Below, in pieces: positions 1 through 8,044 of a stretch of 64,000 nt of DNA. Positions within the stretch are counted from its first letter, which is position 1. Each line of letters starts with the position of its first letter. The DNA is taken from positions 86,990-150,989 of the forward strand of contig NZ_JARLTC010000033.1 in NCBI RefSeq assembly GCF_029382225.1. Reading direction: 5' to 3'. A program made the position numbers and the translations under genes. The notes under the pieces are model-generated. The model did not search any database. It worked only from the letters and a program-made list of their open reading frames with translations, and was not told where the DNA came from. The DNA is from Spongiactinospora sp. TRM90649. Its GTDB lineage: Bacteria > Actinomycetota > Actinomycetes > Streptosporangiales > Streptosporangiaceae.

Positions 1-1181
1 TCATCTTCTTCCGTCGGCAACGGCAACAGCTCCGCGACCGTGGCCAGCGCCGCCTCCAACTGCTCACGGCTGACCACCTGCACCACCGCGTCCACCACCT
101 CGCTGGCCGTGGTGTCGGTGCGCGCGCCATCTTCGGCCACATGGACCGGCGGGGTGTCTCGCACGATCGCCCACGCGGCCGCCAGCCGAGCCGCTGCCAC
201 CCGCAACCGGGGCAGGTTGCGCAGCTTCGCCTTGTCCCCGGCCCGTCCAGCCTGCGACAGCAGCTTCGTCGACATCAGCAGGTCGAACAGCAGCAGCGCG
301 TCATCGACCGCGACGCCTTCCAACTTCCGCACCGTGGCCAGCAGTGTGGCCTCGCGCCGGTCATCCTCAAGCTGCCTGATCCGAAAAGCCTTCGCGGTGG
401 TTCCGAACCTGGCCAGCTCGGCCATTTTTCACCGGCGTCACCGCGCTGCAGTCCACCGCCCCGGTGCCCAGCCCCAGCACATACGCCGACCGGTCGAAGG
501 CCTCGCACATGCCCGTGCCCGACAGTTTGGTCACCGCAGTGCGCATCCACTCCAGCACTGACACCTTCTCGCCCTCGGGCACGACCAGCGTGGCCACCAG
601 TTCCCCGCGCATATGCTGCGGCGCCGCCTCCACCAACGTCCGGTTGATCAAACTCAACCCCGCACGACGTACCTCGGCCACCAGCCGCGACACCGTCGTG
701 ATGCCCGGCAGCAACACCCGGTTCTCGATCAGTACAACACCGCACGGTCGAACAACTCCCGCTTGGAGTCACGCGTCTTGGCCACTCGCGAGGCCACGAA
801 CCCCGCCAGCTCGGCCTCGCCGAACCCCCGGTACTTCAGCAGCTTACGGATCTGCGCGGCGTGATCGTAGGGGGTCTGCCACCGGTCGCCGTACTGCTTG
901 ACCGCGCTCCACTCCCCGATCCCCAACTGCTCGGCGACATACCGGATCGCCACCTCCGGCACGTCGACCGGGCCGGAGTCGGTCAGGAACGTGCCGAGCA
1001 TGCGCACAGTCCCCCACTGAAGCGACCAGCCGAGCCGATTGTGCAGACCACGCCGACGTTGCGCTTGCGCCAGCGCGGCCTCATCCAGGAAGAAGAACCT
1101 CTCCAGCTCTTCAGGCGTCGGGTCCGCCACGAATCGGCCATACCGGCCCACCTGCTCGTCAGACAGATACTCATGCTGCAC
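1..1181 (-). pseudogene. tnpA: Tn3-family transposase, N-terminal part, frameshifted, runs off left edge
   Basis: The minus strand reads as the N-terminal part of a Tn3-family transposase that leaves the window on the left. It opens at 1181 with MQHEYLSDEQVGRYGRF, the usual start of the DUF4158-type TnpA N-terminus, then shows RFFFLDEAALAQAQRRRG, later VLLPGITTVSRLVAEVR, and near 300-260 VDDALLLFDLLMSTKLL. These pieces lie in three different frames, with shifts near 725 and 425, so the copy cannot make a full TnpA. A second remnant of the same subgroup lies in the same orientation at 37350-38848, and the upstream flanks of both copies (1182-1290 and 38849-38960) are still similar. The catalytic DDE part is outside the window. 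Confidence 0.88.
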
Positions 1182-1356
1182 GGATCGTCACGATAGGAGA
1201 GCAGTCAGCTACTACTTGCCGGTATGCACAAATCGAGACCGACTCATCCCGCTACAACCCCGGCACCCCGCCGACCTGTGACTCAGCGCCTATCGAGAAA
1301 TCTCGTCGAGATATGACGGCGACCCCGTGAGGGCCCAGAGGGTAGGTCGGCGCCCC
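1182..1356. other. Tn3 upstream flank
   Basis: This non-coding stretch lies upstream of the transposase remnant. Its first 110 bases resemble the corresponding flank of the second remnant (38849-38960), so it belongs to the element. It contains a 13-bp palindrome at 1300-1312 (ATCTCG, T, CGAGAT), a size that would suit a resolvase half-site pair. No coding sequence is visible. Confidence 0.4.
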
Positions 1357-2328
1357 TCAGCCCTCCTGGCGGAAGATGATCGCGACACCCAGTGCGGAGC
1401 CGGTGGGCACGAACATCTCCTCGGGGCCGGTTCGGATGACCGGAACGTCGTTGTCGCGCAGGAGCTTTTCAGTGACGGAAAGGTCGCGTACGGCTATCGC
1501 GTAGGCGACGAACGCGGGCAGGATCACCGGGCGCTCACCGGGCAGCAGGTCGGCGAGCGCCGATGCGGCCACGACGGTGACGTTCGCCCGGTCGAACCGC
1601 GTTACCCGGCCATGTCGCGCCCGGCCGAAATAGCTTTCGTAGCGGCGCCCAAACTCGGGCAACGCCGTGTCGGCCACGCACAGCACGCAGTCGACCAGCC
1701 CGGTCGCGCCGTTGGGATGGTCGGTGTGCCGCCGGCCCTGTGGTGCGTTGGCCGGCCTGTTCTCAGCGAACCCGATCCTGCCTTCCGGCACGCGTCCTGG
1801 TGGCAGATGGAGGTCGGAGATCTCCAGGTAGCGGGCAGGCTCCATGCTGGGCCCCGTGGCCGTCTCGACGGGCCGCTGGATGTCAAGGACGCCGCCGTGG
1901 CCAACGTCTTCGGCCGTCAGTCGCGCGGCCACGCAGTCGATGTCGGGCGTGTCGGCGATCAAGATGTGCACGCCTTGGAAGCGCTGAAGAAAGGAGGTGA
2001 TGTTGGCTGCGGTGGCGCGGATCGCGGCCCTCAGTCCCGGCAGTCGGTCGTCGGGTACCTGCAACGGGATCGGGCGTGCGTTGCCGGGGATGCGACCGGT
2101 GTCAGCGATGACGGTCACCAGTTCGACGAAGCCGCGGGGGAAGTACACGTGGGCGTTGGCCACTCCGAATGGCTCCGCAGGGGCTCCCGGTGTGGCCGGC
2201 ATGACGGGATAGGCGGGAGCGGCCACGGCGAAGCCGAGCCGCCGGTACAGCTCCATCGCCTGGTCCATGTCTTGCACGATGTGGCCGACGTGGTGCAGGC
2301 CGTTGATGTCATGGCCCATGACGGGCAC
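1357..2328 (-). CDS. VOC family protein, glyoxalase-like domain
   Basis: A 323-residue vicinal-oxygen-chelate fold protein. The first module opens with INGLHHVGHIVQDMDQAM, the typical first strand and helix of a VOC half, followed by LYRRLGFAVAAP; a second half near residues 205-320 contains GLVDCVLCVADTALPEFG. The length and the long first half fit the glyoxalase-like family (PF13468 type) rather than a simple 130-residue VOC protein. The substrate cannot be read from sequence. It is divergent from the TetR gene at 2414 with a palindrome between them, so it is probably the TetR target. The start at 2328 (MPVMGHD) could also be 9 bases further in, at the second Met. Confidence 0.85.
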   Translation of the reverse strand: MPVMGHDINGLHHVGHIVQDMDQAMELYRRLGFAVAAPAYPVMPATPGAPAEPFGVANAHVYFPRGFVELVTVIADTGRIPGNARPIPLQVPDDRLPGLRAAIRATAANITSFLQRFQGVHILIADTPDIDCVAARLTAEDVGHGGVLDIQRPVETATGPSMEPARYLEISDLHLPPGRVPEGRIGFAENRPANAPQGRRHTDHPNGATGLVDCVLCVADTALPEFGRRYESYFGRARHGRVTRFDRANVTVVAASALADLLPGERPVILPAFVAYAIAVRDLSVTEKLLRDNDVPVIRTGPEEMFVPTGSALGVAIIFRQEG

Positions 2329-2370
2329 CTCCGAAGTCCCCGATCCAACGAATGTGAGAGCTTGCCATTT

Positions 2371-2390
2371 TATGAGAGCATACCCTCATA
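2371..2390. promoter_or_regulatory. Probable TetR operator
   Basis: TATGAG and CTCATA form perfect 6-bp arms around an 8-bp spacer between the divergent VOC (2328) and TetR (2414) starts, in an AT-rich island. Position and symmetry fit a TetR-type operator covering both promoters; this is inference. Confidence 0.55.
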
Positions 2391-2413
2391 TGTGTGTGCA
2401 GTAGAATTCCCAC

Positions 2414-2992
2414 GTGGCTGAGATCGGACTGCGCGAACGCAAGAAGGCCAAGACCAGGGAAACGATCCTGCGTGAGGCGTTCAGGCTCTTCCGCGAGCGT
2501 GGCTACAACGTCACCACCGTCGAGCAGATAGCCGAAGCGGCCGAGATCTCCCCGGCCACCTTCTTCCGCTACTTCCCGACGAAGGAAGAACTGGTCACAC
2601 TCGACCGCTTCCCACCTCTCATCGAGGCACTGGCCTCCCAGCCTCCAGGCGCTCCCATCACCGTGCTACGTGGCGCGTTCCGCGCGGCATTCGCCGCCCT
2701 GTCCGCCGAAGAGATCGCCGCGGGGCACGCGCGGGAAGTGTTCGCGGCTACCGTGCCCGAGCTGCTGGTGGCCAACCTGCGCAGAAGCCCGGACCTGATC
2801 AGCGAGGTCTGCGCCATCGTGGCGGACCGGGCTGGATGCGCTGGGGACGACCCGAGGATCCGGAACGCAGTCGGCGCCGCCTTCGGCGTGGTGGCCATGG
2901 TCTGGATGCAGTGGGCACGCAATTCCCGCCTAGACGGCCCCGCTGAGATCGACAAGGCGCTGGCACACCTGGAGTCGGGCCTGAGCTTGTGA
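2414..2992 (+). CDS. TetR/AcrR family transcriptional regulator
   Basis: A 192-residue one-component repressor. The N-terminal 60 residues form a standard TetR helix-turn-helix, with TRETILREAFRLFRERGY followed by TTVEQIAEAAEISPATFFRY, including the FFRYFPTKEEL recognition-helix signature. The C-terminal part is a helical ligand pocket without specific family marks. It starts at GTG (VAEIGLRERKKAK), 24 bases after the palindrome at 2371-2390, and is divergent from the VOC gene, which is its most likely target. No target on its own strand follows. Confidence 0.92.
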   Translation: MAEIGLRERKKAKTRETILREAFRLFRERGYNVTTVEQIAEAAEISPATFFRYFPTKEELVTLDRFPPLIEALASQPPGAPITVLRGAFRAAFAALSAEEIAAGHAREVFAATVPELLVANLRRSPDLISEVCAIVADRAGCAGDDPRIRNAVGAAFGVVAMVWMQWARNSRLDGPAEIDKALAHLESGLSL

Positions 2993-3354
2993 ACCGGACG
3001 CCCCGAGGCCGGGCGTGTGGCTCTCATCGTCGGCCACGATCACGGCCTCCTACAGTGCGGCGTGCCATGCCGTGTCGGACCGGGGCGCCCTGCCATGATT
3101 GCTCCCAGTGGGTTTCTCCGGCCCGCCCGCCGCACCCGGCGTGCGTGTCGCCCAGCCCCACCACTGGCCGCGGCCACGCGCGACCGATCTCGGGGAAGCG
3201 CCGCAGCCCCTCCAGCGCCTCGTCCGTGAACACCGGAGCGACCACGCGGCAACCTCCCGTCAGAGCCCTGAAGACCTCCCGGCCAGGAGCCTATGAGGAC
3301 GGACGGCCGGGTCGCCGAGGCGGGGACCCACGGTCGTCCGAGCCTGCCGCACCC
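2993..3354. other. Intergenic stretch with a doubtful transposase scrap
   Basis: These 362 bases carry no convincing gene. On the minus strand at 3245-3180 a short open stretch reads VFTDEALEGLRRFPEIGR, which resembles the opening of another actinobacterial Tn3 transposase subgroup, but the similarity stops there and the following sequence is not recognisable. I treat it as a possible scrap of a mobile element at low confidence. Confidence 0.3.
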
Positions 3355-3699
3355 TCACTTGAGCCTGTCCCACGGGATGCTCTCGATGCGCTCAAGGTGG
3401 TCCTCACCCCACTCGCCGAGCGCCGCCATCGCCGTGTTGAGCGAGCGGCCGAACGCGGTGAGGGAGTACTCCACCTTGGGCGGGACCTGGTGAAAGACCT
3501 CGCGGTGCAGCAACCCGGTGGTCTCCATCTCGCGGAGCTGCAGGATCAGCACCCGCTCGCTGATGCCGGGGGCCGCACGCCGCAGCTCGCCGAACCGCAG
3601 CGGGCCGTCCTGTAGCGAGAAGAGGATCAGCCCCTTCCACTTGCCGCCCACGACGGCTACGGCGGCATCGAGCCCACAGGTGAACGTGCGCTTCTTCAT
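3355..3699 (-). CDS. HxlR family winged-helix regulator
   Basis: A 114-residue HxlR-type winged-helix protein starting MKKRTFTCGLDAAVAVVGG. It has the family signature GGKWKGLILFSL, then LRFGELRRAAPGISERVL and the wing LHREVFHQVPPKVEYSLT. The Cys near residue 9 is in the position of the conserved cysteine that lets many HxlR/YodB-type proteins sense quinones, aldehydes or other electrophiles. An open frame extends 52 residues further upstream, but its sequence is unlike the family, so the Met at 3699 is chosen. It is divergent from the imine-reductase-like gene at 3834, probably its target; the AT-rich gap contains the likely shared promoters. Confidence 0.9.
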   Translation of the reverse strand: MKKRTFTCGLDAAVAVVGGKWKGLILFSLQDGPLRFGELRRAAPGISERVLILQLREMETTGLLHREVFHQVPPKVEYSLTAFGRSLNTAMAALGEWGEDHLERIESIPWDRLK

Positions 3700-3833
3700 C
3701 CTCACCGGCCCATACTTACACTTTTGTGGGTACCCGGCAAAATAGTAGGTACTTGAGGGAATGCGTGTGCTCCTGCCAGCCTGAATCTCGGCGCGCCAAG
3801 AACCGACTCTTCTCTGGCTTCGGGAGTATTCAC

Positions 3834-4736
3834 ATGACCGGCACGAACGCGACACCGGTGACCGTCGTCGGCCTGGGCTCGATGGGCGCCGCCCTGGCCG
3901 AGGCCTACGTCAGGGCGGGGCACCCGACCACCGTCTGGAACAGGACCGCGGCCAAGGCCGCCCCTCTCGTCGGCCTGGGCGCACGGCACACCGAGGACGT
4001 CGCGGTCGCGGTGGCGGCGAGTCCGCTCGTCATCACCTGCCTGACCACCTTCGACGACACCAGATCGGCGTTGCGCCCGGCCGCGGCGGCGCTGCGCGGC
4101 CGGGCGCTGGTCACCCTCAACAGCGGGTCCCCGGCCGGCGCCAGGGAAACGGCGGCCTGGGCCGCGGAACTGGGCGCCCGTTTCCTGGCCGGGGCGGTCA
4201 AGAACGTGCCCGCGGCCGTGGGCGCGCCGGAAACGCTGCTTTACTACAGCGGCGACCGGGCCGTCTTCGAAGAACACGAGGCGGCCCTGCGGGTGCTCGG
4301 CGGCGACACCGTCCATCTCGGCGAGGAGAGCGACCTCGCCGCGCTCTACGAGATGGCGGTGGGCGCCATGTTGCTGCCCGCGCTCGCCGGCTTCTTCCAG
4401 GGCGCCGCCGCGATCCAGGCGCGCGGGCTGAAGGCGAGCACGATGGTGCGCTTCGCCGGCAAGTGGCTCGACATGATCAAATCGCTGCTGCCGGTCTACG
4501 CCAAGGAGATCGACAGCGGCGACTACACCGACGCCGCCTCGTCCGTGAACCTCTTCATGGCCGCCGAAGGCCACGACGCGGACCTGGCCGAGGAGGCGAA
4601 CGTCGACACGTCCTGGCTCACCCCGGTGCACGATCTCGTACGGCGGGCGGCGGCGGCCGGTCACGGCGAGCACAGCATCGCGGCTCTCACCGAGGTGTTC
4701 AAGGTGCCGGGTGGGGACGGCCCGGCTCAGCGGTAG
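3834..4736 (+). CDS. NAD(P)-dependent dehydrogenase, imine-reductase/6PGDH-like
   Basis: A 300-residue oxidoreductase of the 6-phosphogluconate dehydrogenase superfamily, close to the imine reductase/reductive aminase group. The N-terminal Rossmann fold has VTVVGLGSMGAALAEAY (GxGxxG) and the cofactor loop TVWNRTAAKA, whose Arg suggests NADPH. The helical C-terminal domain contains LYEMAVGAMLLPALAGFFQG, where these dimers build their active site. The upstream open frame from 3726 is not family-like, so ATG 3834 is the start. It is divergent from HxlR, and its last 10 bases overlap the convergent TetR gene. A second paralogue lies at 5402, so the two enzymes bracket one TetR gene. Confidence 0.88.
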   Translation: MTGTNATPVTVVGLGSMGAALAEAYVRAGHPTTVWNRTAAKAAPLVGLGARHTEDVAVAVAASPLVITCLTTFDDTRSALRPAAAALRGRALVTLNSGSPAGARETAAWAAELGARFLAGAVKNVPAAVGAPETLLYYSGDRAVFEEHEAALRVLGGDTVHLGEESDLAALYEMAVGAMLLPALAGFFQGAAAIQARGLKASTMVRFAGKWLDMIKSLLPVYAKEIDSGDYTDAASSVNLFMAAEGHDADLAEEANVDTSWLTPVHDLVRRAAAAGHGEHSIAALTEVFKVPGGDGPAQR

Positions 4737-5317
4737 GAGTCGATGAGCCGGGCGAGGTGCCGCCCGGCGATCTCCAGCGGCGCCTCGCTCCGCGCCACCT
4801 GTGCCGACAGTTCCGCGCCTTCCAGCAGGTTGATCACGGTGTGCGCGAGGTCGTGCGCCACGTCGGCGGCGAAGCCGGAGCGTTCGAGCTTCTCGCGGAC
4901 CAGCGTGCGCCAGTTCTCGTAGGCCTCCTCCGCGGCCTGCTGGATCGCCGGCTCCCGGCCCGCGCTCTCCAGCGCCGTGGTGGTGACCGGGCAGCCGTCC
5001 AGCCACCCGGACTCGCGCAGCCCGCTCGCCAGGTCGCGGGTGCAGGCGACCATCGCGGCGGCGGGGTCGTCGTCCCGGTCGAACGCGGCCCGCAGGAACT
5101 CGGCGAACTCCCGGTCGCCGTGCCGGATCGCCTCGATCGCCAGTTCGCGCTTGCCGCCAGGGAAGAAGTGGTAGACCGACCCCAGGGTGGCCTTGGCCTC
5201 CTGGGAGATCTGCTTGAGGCCGGTCGCCTCGTATCCCTGCTGCTGCATCAGGCGAGAGGTGGTCCGGACGATCCGTTCCCGGGTGCCGAGCTCGTGCTGG
5301 GGTCGCATGGTTCCCAT
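4727..5317 (-). CDS. TetR family regulator, LmrA/YxaF-like
   Basis: A 196-residue TetR protein with HTH TRERIVRTTSRLMQQQGYEA and LKQISQEAKATLGSVYHFF. The phrase SVYHFFPGGKRELAIEAI and a C-terminal half with RESGWLDGCPVTTTALES are marks of the LmrA/YxaF group, which controls drug pumps and quercetinase-type enzymes. It is divergent from the dehydrogenase gene at 5402, and the gap holds two near-identical 16-bp boxes (5327-5342 and 5368-5383). The first box is 9 bases from its own start, so autorepression plus control of 5402 is likely. The start could be 9 bases further in (second Met). Confidence 0.9.
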   Translation of the reverse strand: MGTMRPQHELGTRERIVRTTSRLMQQQGYEATGLKQISQEAKATLGSVYHFFPGGKRELAIEAIRHGDREFAEFLRAAFDRDDDPAAAMVACTRDLASGLRESGWLDGCPVTTTALESAGREPAIQQAAEEAYENWRTLVREKLERSGFAADVAHDLAHTVINLLEGAELSAQVARSEAPLEIAGRHLARLIDSYR

Positions 5318-5326
5318 CGTACTGGA

Positions 5327-5342
5327 TAGAGCGTTCGTTCTA
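5327..5342. promoter_or_regulatory. TetR operator box 1
   Basis: TAGAGCG-TT-CGTTCTA is a nearly perfect palindrome (one mismatched pair), 9 bases upstream of the TetR start at 5317. It matches the second box at 5368 in form and size. Confidence 0.7.
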
Positions 5343-5367
5343 GCGGCGTGCTACGGTCATGGCCAGA

Positions 5368-5383
5368 TAGAACGTTCGTCCTA
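5368..5383. promoter_or_regulatory. TetR operator box 2
   Basis: TAGAACG-TT-CGTCCTA repeats box 1 with one mismatched pair, 41 bases away start to start (about four helical turns) and 18 bases before the dehydrogenase start at 5402. The shared pattern is TAGARCG-TT-CGTYCTA. Confidence 0.7.
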
Positions 5384-5401
5384 GTGATGGGGAGTATCCG
5401 A

Positions 5402-6265
5402 ATGAAGACCGTGACCGTGATCGGGCTGGGTCCGATGGGACAGGCCATGGCCGCCGCCTACCTCGACAACGGCTACGAGGTGACCGTGTGGAACCGCACC
5501 ACCGCCAGGGCCGACGGCCTGGTGGCGCGGGGCGCGAAACTGGCGGAGTCGGCAGGTGCCGCGCTCGCCGCCAACGAGCTGGCGGTGCTGAGCCTGACCG
5601 ACTACGACGCGATGGACGCCATCCTGGCGCAGGTACCCGAGGCCGCACTGGCCGGCCGTACCCTGGCCAACCTCACCTCCGACACCCCGGACCGGGCCCG
5701 CCGGGCGGCCGCGTGGCTCGCCGAGCGCGGGGCCGTGCAGATCACCGGCGGCGTGCTGGTGCCGCCGCCGGGCATCGGCACGCCGGGCGCGATGACCTAC
5801 TACAGCGGGCCGAAGGACGCGATCGGGGCGCATCGGACCACCCTCGAAGTGCTGACCGGGATCGACCATCTCGGCGAGGACCAGGGGCTGGCCGCGCTCT
5901 ACTACCAGATCGGGATCGACATGTTCTGGACCGCGATGGCGGGCTACGTGCACGGCCAGGCGGTCGCGGAGGCCAACGGCATCTCGGCCGCCGACTTCCT
6001 GCCGCGCGCGGTGCAGACCCTGGACCTCCGCTACTTCCTTGAGTTCTACGCGCCGCGCATCACCGCGGGCAACCATGAGGGGGACGTGGACCGGATCTCC
6101 ATGGGCGTGGCGAGCGTGGAACACGTCCTGAAGACCACGCGGGCCTCCGGTGTGGACGGCTCGCTCCCGGCCGCCGTCCTGGAGCTCTTCCGCCGGGGCG
6201 TCGCCGCAGGCCACGGCGGGGACAGCCTCACCAGCCTGATCGGCGTACTGCAACAGCGGCGCTGA
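5402..6265 (+). CDS. NAD(P)-dependent dehydrogenase, imine-reductase/6PGDH-like
   Basis: A 287-residue paralogue of the gene at 3834. It has the Rossmann opening KTVTVIGLGPMGQAMAAAY, the NADPH-type loop TVWNRTTARA, the turn SDTPDRARRAAAW, and the helical C-terminal part with LYYQIGIDMFWTAMAGYVHG. ATG 5402 (MKTVTVIG) is the natural start because the 18 residues that could precede it are not family-like. It is under the two TetR boxes shared with the gene at 5317. What it reduces (a cyclic imine, a beta-hydroxyacid or another substrate) cannot be told from sequence. Confidence 0.88.
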   Translation: MKTVTVIGLGPMGQAMAAAYLDNGYEVTVWNRTTARADGLVARGAKLAESAGAALAANELAVLSLTDYDAMDAILAQVPEAALAGRTLANLTSDTPDRARRAAAWLAERGAVQITGGVLVPPPGIGTPGAMTYYSGPKDAIGAHRTTLEVLTGIDHLGEDQGLAALYYQIGIDMFWTAMAGYVHGQAVAEANGISAADFLPRAVQTLDLRYFLEFYAPRITAGNHEGDVDRISMGVASVEHVLKTTRASGVDGSLPAAVLELFRRGVAAGHGGDSLTSLIGVLQQRR

Positions 6266-6270
6266 GGGCA

Positions 6271-6286
6271 CGCACACCGGTGTGCG
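6271..6286. terminator. Palindrome after the dehydrogenase gene, terminator-like
   Basis: CGCACACC and GGTGTGCG form a perfect 16-bp palindrome 5 bases after the stop, followed by GC-rich sequence and then TTTCTT. It may act as a transcription terminator; a protein-binding site is the alternative. Confidence 0.4.
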
Positions 6287-6369
6287 CGGGAGCGCGCGTT
6301 TCTTGATCAACTTGTGGGAATTGACATTCTCGTGAGTTATCTCGGATGAGGAGGCACGCAACAGACACG

Positions 6370-6410
6370 ATTTTCCGAATTTGAATTTCTGGAAAATGGA
6401 AATGCTAGGC
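6370..6410 (+). promoter_or_regulatory. AT-rich promoter with inverted repeat, probably leaderless
   Basis: An AT-rich island contains ATTTTCC (6370-6376) and GGAAAAT (6391-6397), perfect 7-bp arms around 14 bases. A possible -35 TTGAAT (6381-6386) lies inside it and a possible -10 TAGGCT is at 6405-6410. Transcription would then begin at or next to the GTG at 6419, giving a leaderless message. The arms flanking the -35 suggest binding by a regulator, possibly the downstream protein itself. Confidence 0.45.
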
Positions 6411-6418
6411 TGCCAGAC

Positions 6419-7678
6419 GTGACGACGGAGATCGGTGGGGCGAGGCCGTGTAAGCACTGTGGGACCGCGATCGAGCAGAGAGGCGGGCGCGGGAGGCCGC
6501 GGGAGTACTGCCCGCAGGGCGATTGTCAGGCCGCGGCCAAGCGGGAGCGGGAGATGCGGCGGGCGACTCCCGGGCTGGAAGGCACGCTGGCCAGGGTGGA
6601 GGAGCTGTACGAGCGCATGGAGAAGGGGCTGGCCATGGCGATCAGCCCGTTGGCCGATGTGCTCGCGCAGGAGCTCAGCCCGGCCGGTGTGGAGGCGCGG
6701 ATCAGTGCCATCCAGGCTGAGGCCCACACCAGGGTGGCCATCGCCCGCACCGAGCGGGAGCAGGCGTTCGAGCAGGTACGGCTGGCCCGCGAGGCCACCG
6801 AGCACGCCCGGCGGGAGCGGGCTGCCATGCACGAGAGCGAGCTGCAGGCGCAGGCCGATCGCGATGCCGCCATCGCCGACGCGGAGACCGCCCGTGAGCA
6901 GGCCCTCGCCGCGCTCAGCGAGGCTGCGGTGACCGAGCGCCGCGCCAAACGGGCCGCGCAGGACGCCGCCCGCCGCGCCGAGCAGGCCGAGGGCGAGCGG
7001 GACGCGATCCGCAAGGAGATGACCGAGCGGGCCGAGACGGCGGAGCGCGCCCGTGACGAGATCGCGCGGGAGATGGCCGAGCGGGTCGAGGCGGCGAGGG
7101 CCGAGAGCGCCGAGTTCCAGGCGCGTGCCGTACAGGCCGAGGAGGACGCGACCGAGAGGGTACGGCTGGCCGTCGAAGAACGCGACACCGCCCGCGCGGG
7201 GGAGGCCGACGCCCGGAAGGCCACTGCGGAGGCGGAACGAGCCGCGCTCGCCGACCGTACCCGCGCGCAGGCGGCCGAGGCGGAACGGGACAGGTCCGTC
7301 TCACGCGCCGAGACCGCGGAGCGGGCGCGGGCGGAGGCGATGGCGGAGGAGGCGGAGTGGCGGGCGCGGGCCGCGCAGGCCGACGAGCGCACCGCGCACG
7401 CCCAGGAGCGCGCCGCCGAGGCGGAACGAACCCGTGAGACGGCGGTCGCGGAGGCGGCACGCGCGCGCGACGCGGCCGTGGCGGAGGCGGCACGCGCGCG
7501 CGACGCGGCCGTGGCGGAGACCGAGCGGCTGACCATGCAGTCGGCCCTGGACAAGGCACGGGTGACGGACCTGCGGGCCGAACTGGACCGGCTGCGCGCC
7601 GAGGCCGACGCCCTGCGCGAGCGCGCTGTCGCCGCCGAGCTCCGCGCCGCCCCACCCCCGGCCGCTCCAGGGGGATAG
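6419..7678 (+). CDS. Zinc-finger, AT-hook-like, long coiled-coil protein
   Basis: A 419-residue protein. Residues 11-36 hold four cysteines (C11, C14, C31, C36) with an RGRPR AT-hook core at 24-28 inside the loop. From about residue 45 to 400 the chain is almost only Ala, Glu, Arg, Asp and Gln in heptad-like order, with no membrane segment, ending in a Pro/Ala tail. This predicts a long coiled coil on a small DNA-binding head. The plan resembles KfrA-like plasmid proteins and other nucleoid-organising coiled coils, but I cannot assign it to a named family. It starts at GTG 6419 without a Shine-Dalgarno. It stands alone next to the Tn3 block. Strong Ala/Glu/Arg bias makes homology claims unreliable; the function is unknown. 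Confidence 0.75.
   Translation: MTTEIGGARPCKHCGTAIEQRGGRGRPREYCPQGDCQAAAKREREMRRATPGLEGTLARVEELYERMEKGLAMAISPLADVLAQELSPAGVEARISAIQAEAHTRVAIARTEREQAFEQVRLAREATEHARRERAAMHESELQAQADRDAAIADAETAREQALAALSEAAVTERRAKRAAQDAARRAEQAEGERDAIRKEMTERAETAERARDEIAREMAERVEAARAESAEFQARAVQAEEDATERVRLAVEERDTARAGEADARKATAEAERAALADRTRAQAAEAERDRSVSRAETAERARAEAMAEEAEWRARAAQADERTAHAQERAAEAERTRETAVAEAARARDAAVAEAARARDAAVAETERLTMQSALDKARVTDLRAELDRLRAEADALRERAVAAELRAAPPPAAPGG
7448..7513 (+). repeat. Two tandem copies of a 33-bp unit inside the coiled-coil gene
   Basis: The 33 bases at 7448-7480 are repeated exactly at 7481-7513, encoding AEAARARDAAV twice. Eleven residues equal three helical turns, so the duplication keeps the coiled-coil register. 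The exact identity points to a recent slippage event. Confidence 0.85.
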
Positions 7679-7702
7679 GCCCGTCGTCTGATCGGTGGCG
7701 GT

Positions 7703-7936
7703 TCAGGTGTGTGAAAGCCGCTCCGCGAGAAGGGCACGCAGTTCCAGGTCCTCGCTGATCGCGGCGACGCCGCCACAGTAGCTGTGGCGGCGGTCGTCGG
7801 CCAGGGCGTCCCGCATGATCGCGAGATGGCCTTCTGACAGAGCGTCGATGCCTGTGAGGGCTCGCGCTGCGGCCAACGCGACGGGGAGTGGGCGTCCTTC
7901 AAGGCCCTGTAGTCCCAGCTCGGACACCAGCCGCAA
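7703..7936 (-). CDS. Small hypothetical protein, probably a gene fragment
   Basis: A 77-residue open frame starting at TTG with LRLVSELGLQGLEGRPLPVA and ending RALLAERLSHT. I do not recognise it. Its first 43 bases recur in inverted orientation at 13622-13664, where the reading frame gives TLRLVSELGLRGLQ before diverging. The reading frame also stays open and plausible upstream of the TTG, towards the Tn3 block, so this is more likely the surviving 3' part of a longer gene cut by the element than a complete small gene. Confidence 0.45.
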   Translation of the reverse strand: MRLVSELGLQGLEGRPLPVALAAARALTGIDALSEGHLAIMRDALADDRRHSYCGGVAAISEDLELRALLAERLSHT

Positions 7937-7939
7937 GGT
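7897..7939 (-). repeat. 43-bp inverted repeat, left copy
   Basis: The minus strand here matches the plus strand at 13622-13664 at 38 of 43 positions. The two copies point towards different sides and flank the tnpA-WYL-NTF2-tnpR block. Confidence 0.8.
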
Positions 7940-8044
7940 GACCAGCGGGTAGCTTTCGCGTCGTCAGACGGCCCGTTTCCTGACGCCGGGCGCTTCGTTG
8001 GGTTGGTCGAGTGAATCGGGCGGTTCGGCGAGGAAGGGGTGGGT

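Noticed and set aside
3024..3245. Minus-strand frame starting MVAPVFTDEALEGL as an intact small gene
   Set aside because: Only about 18 residues resemble a Tn3 transposase start; the rest is unrecognisable, so it is noted only as a doubtful scrap.
3702..5006. A 434-codon minus-strand frame
   Set aside because: Antisense to the first dehydrogenase; composition is typical of a shadow frame and nothing in it resembles a family.
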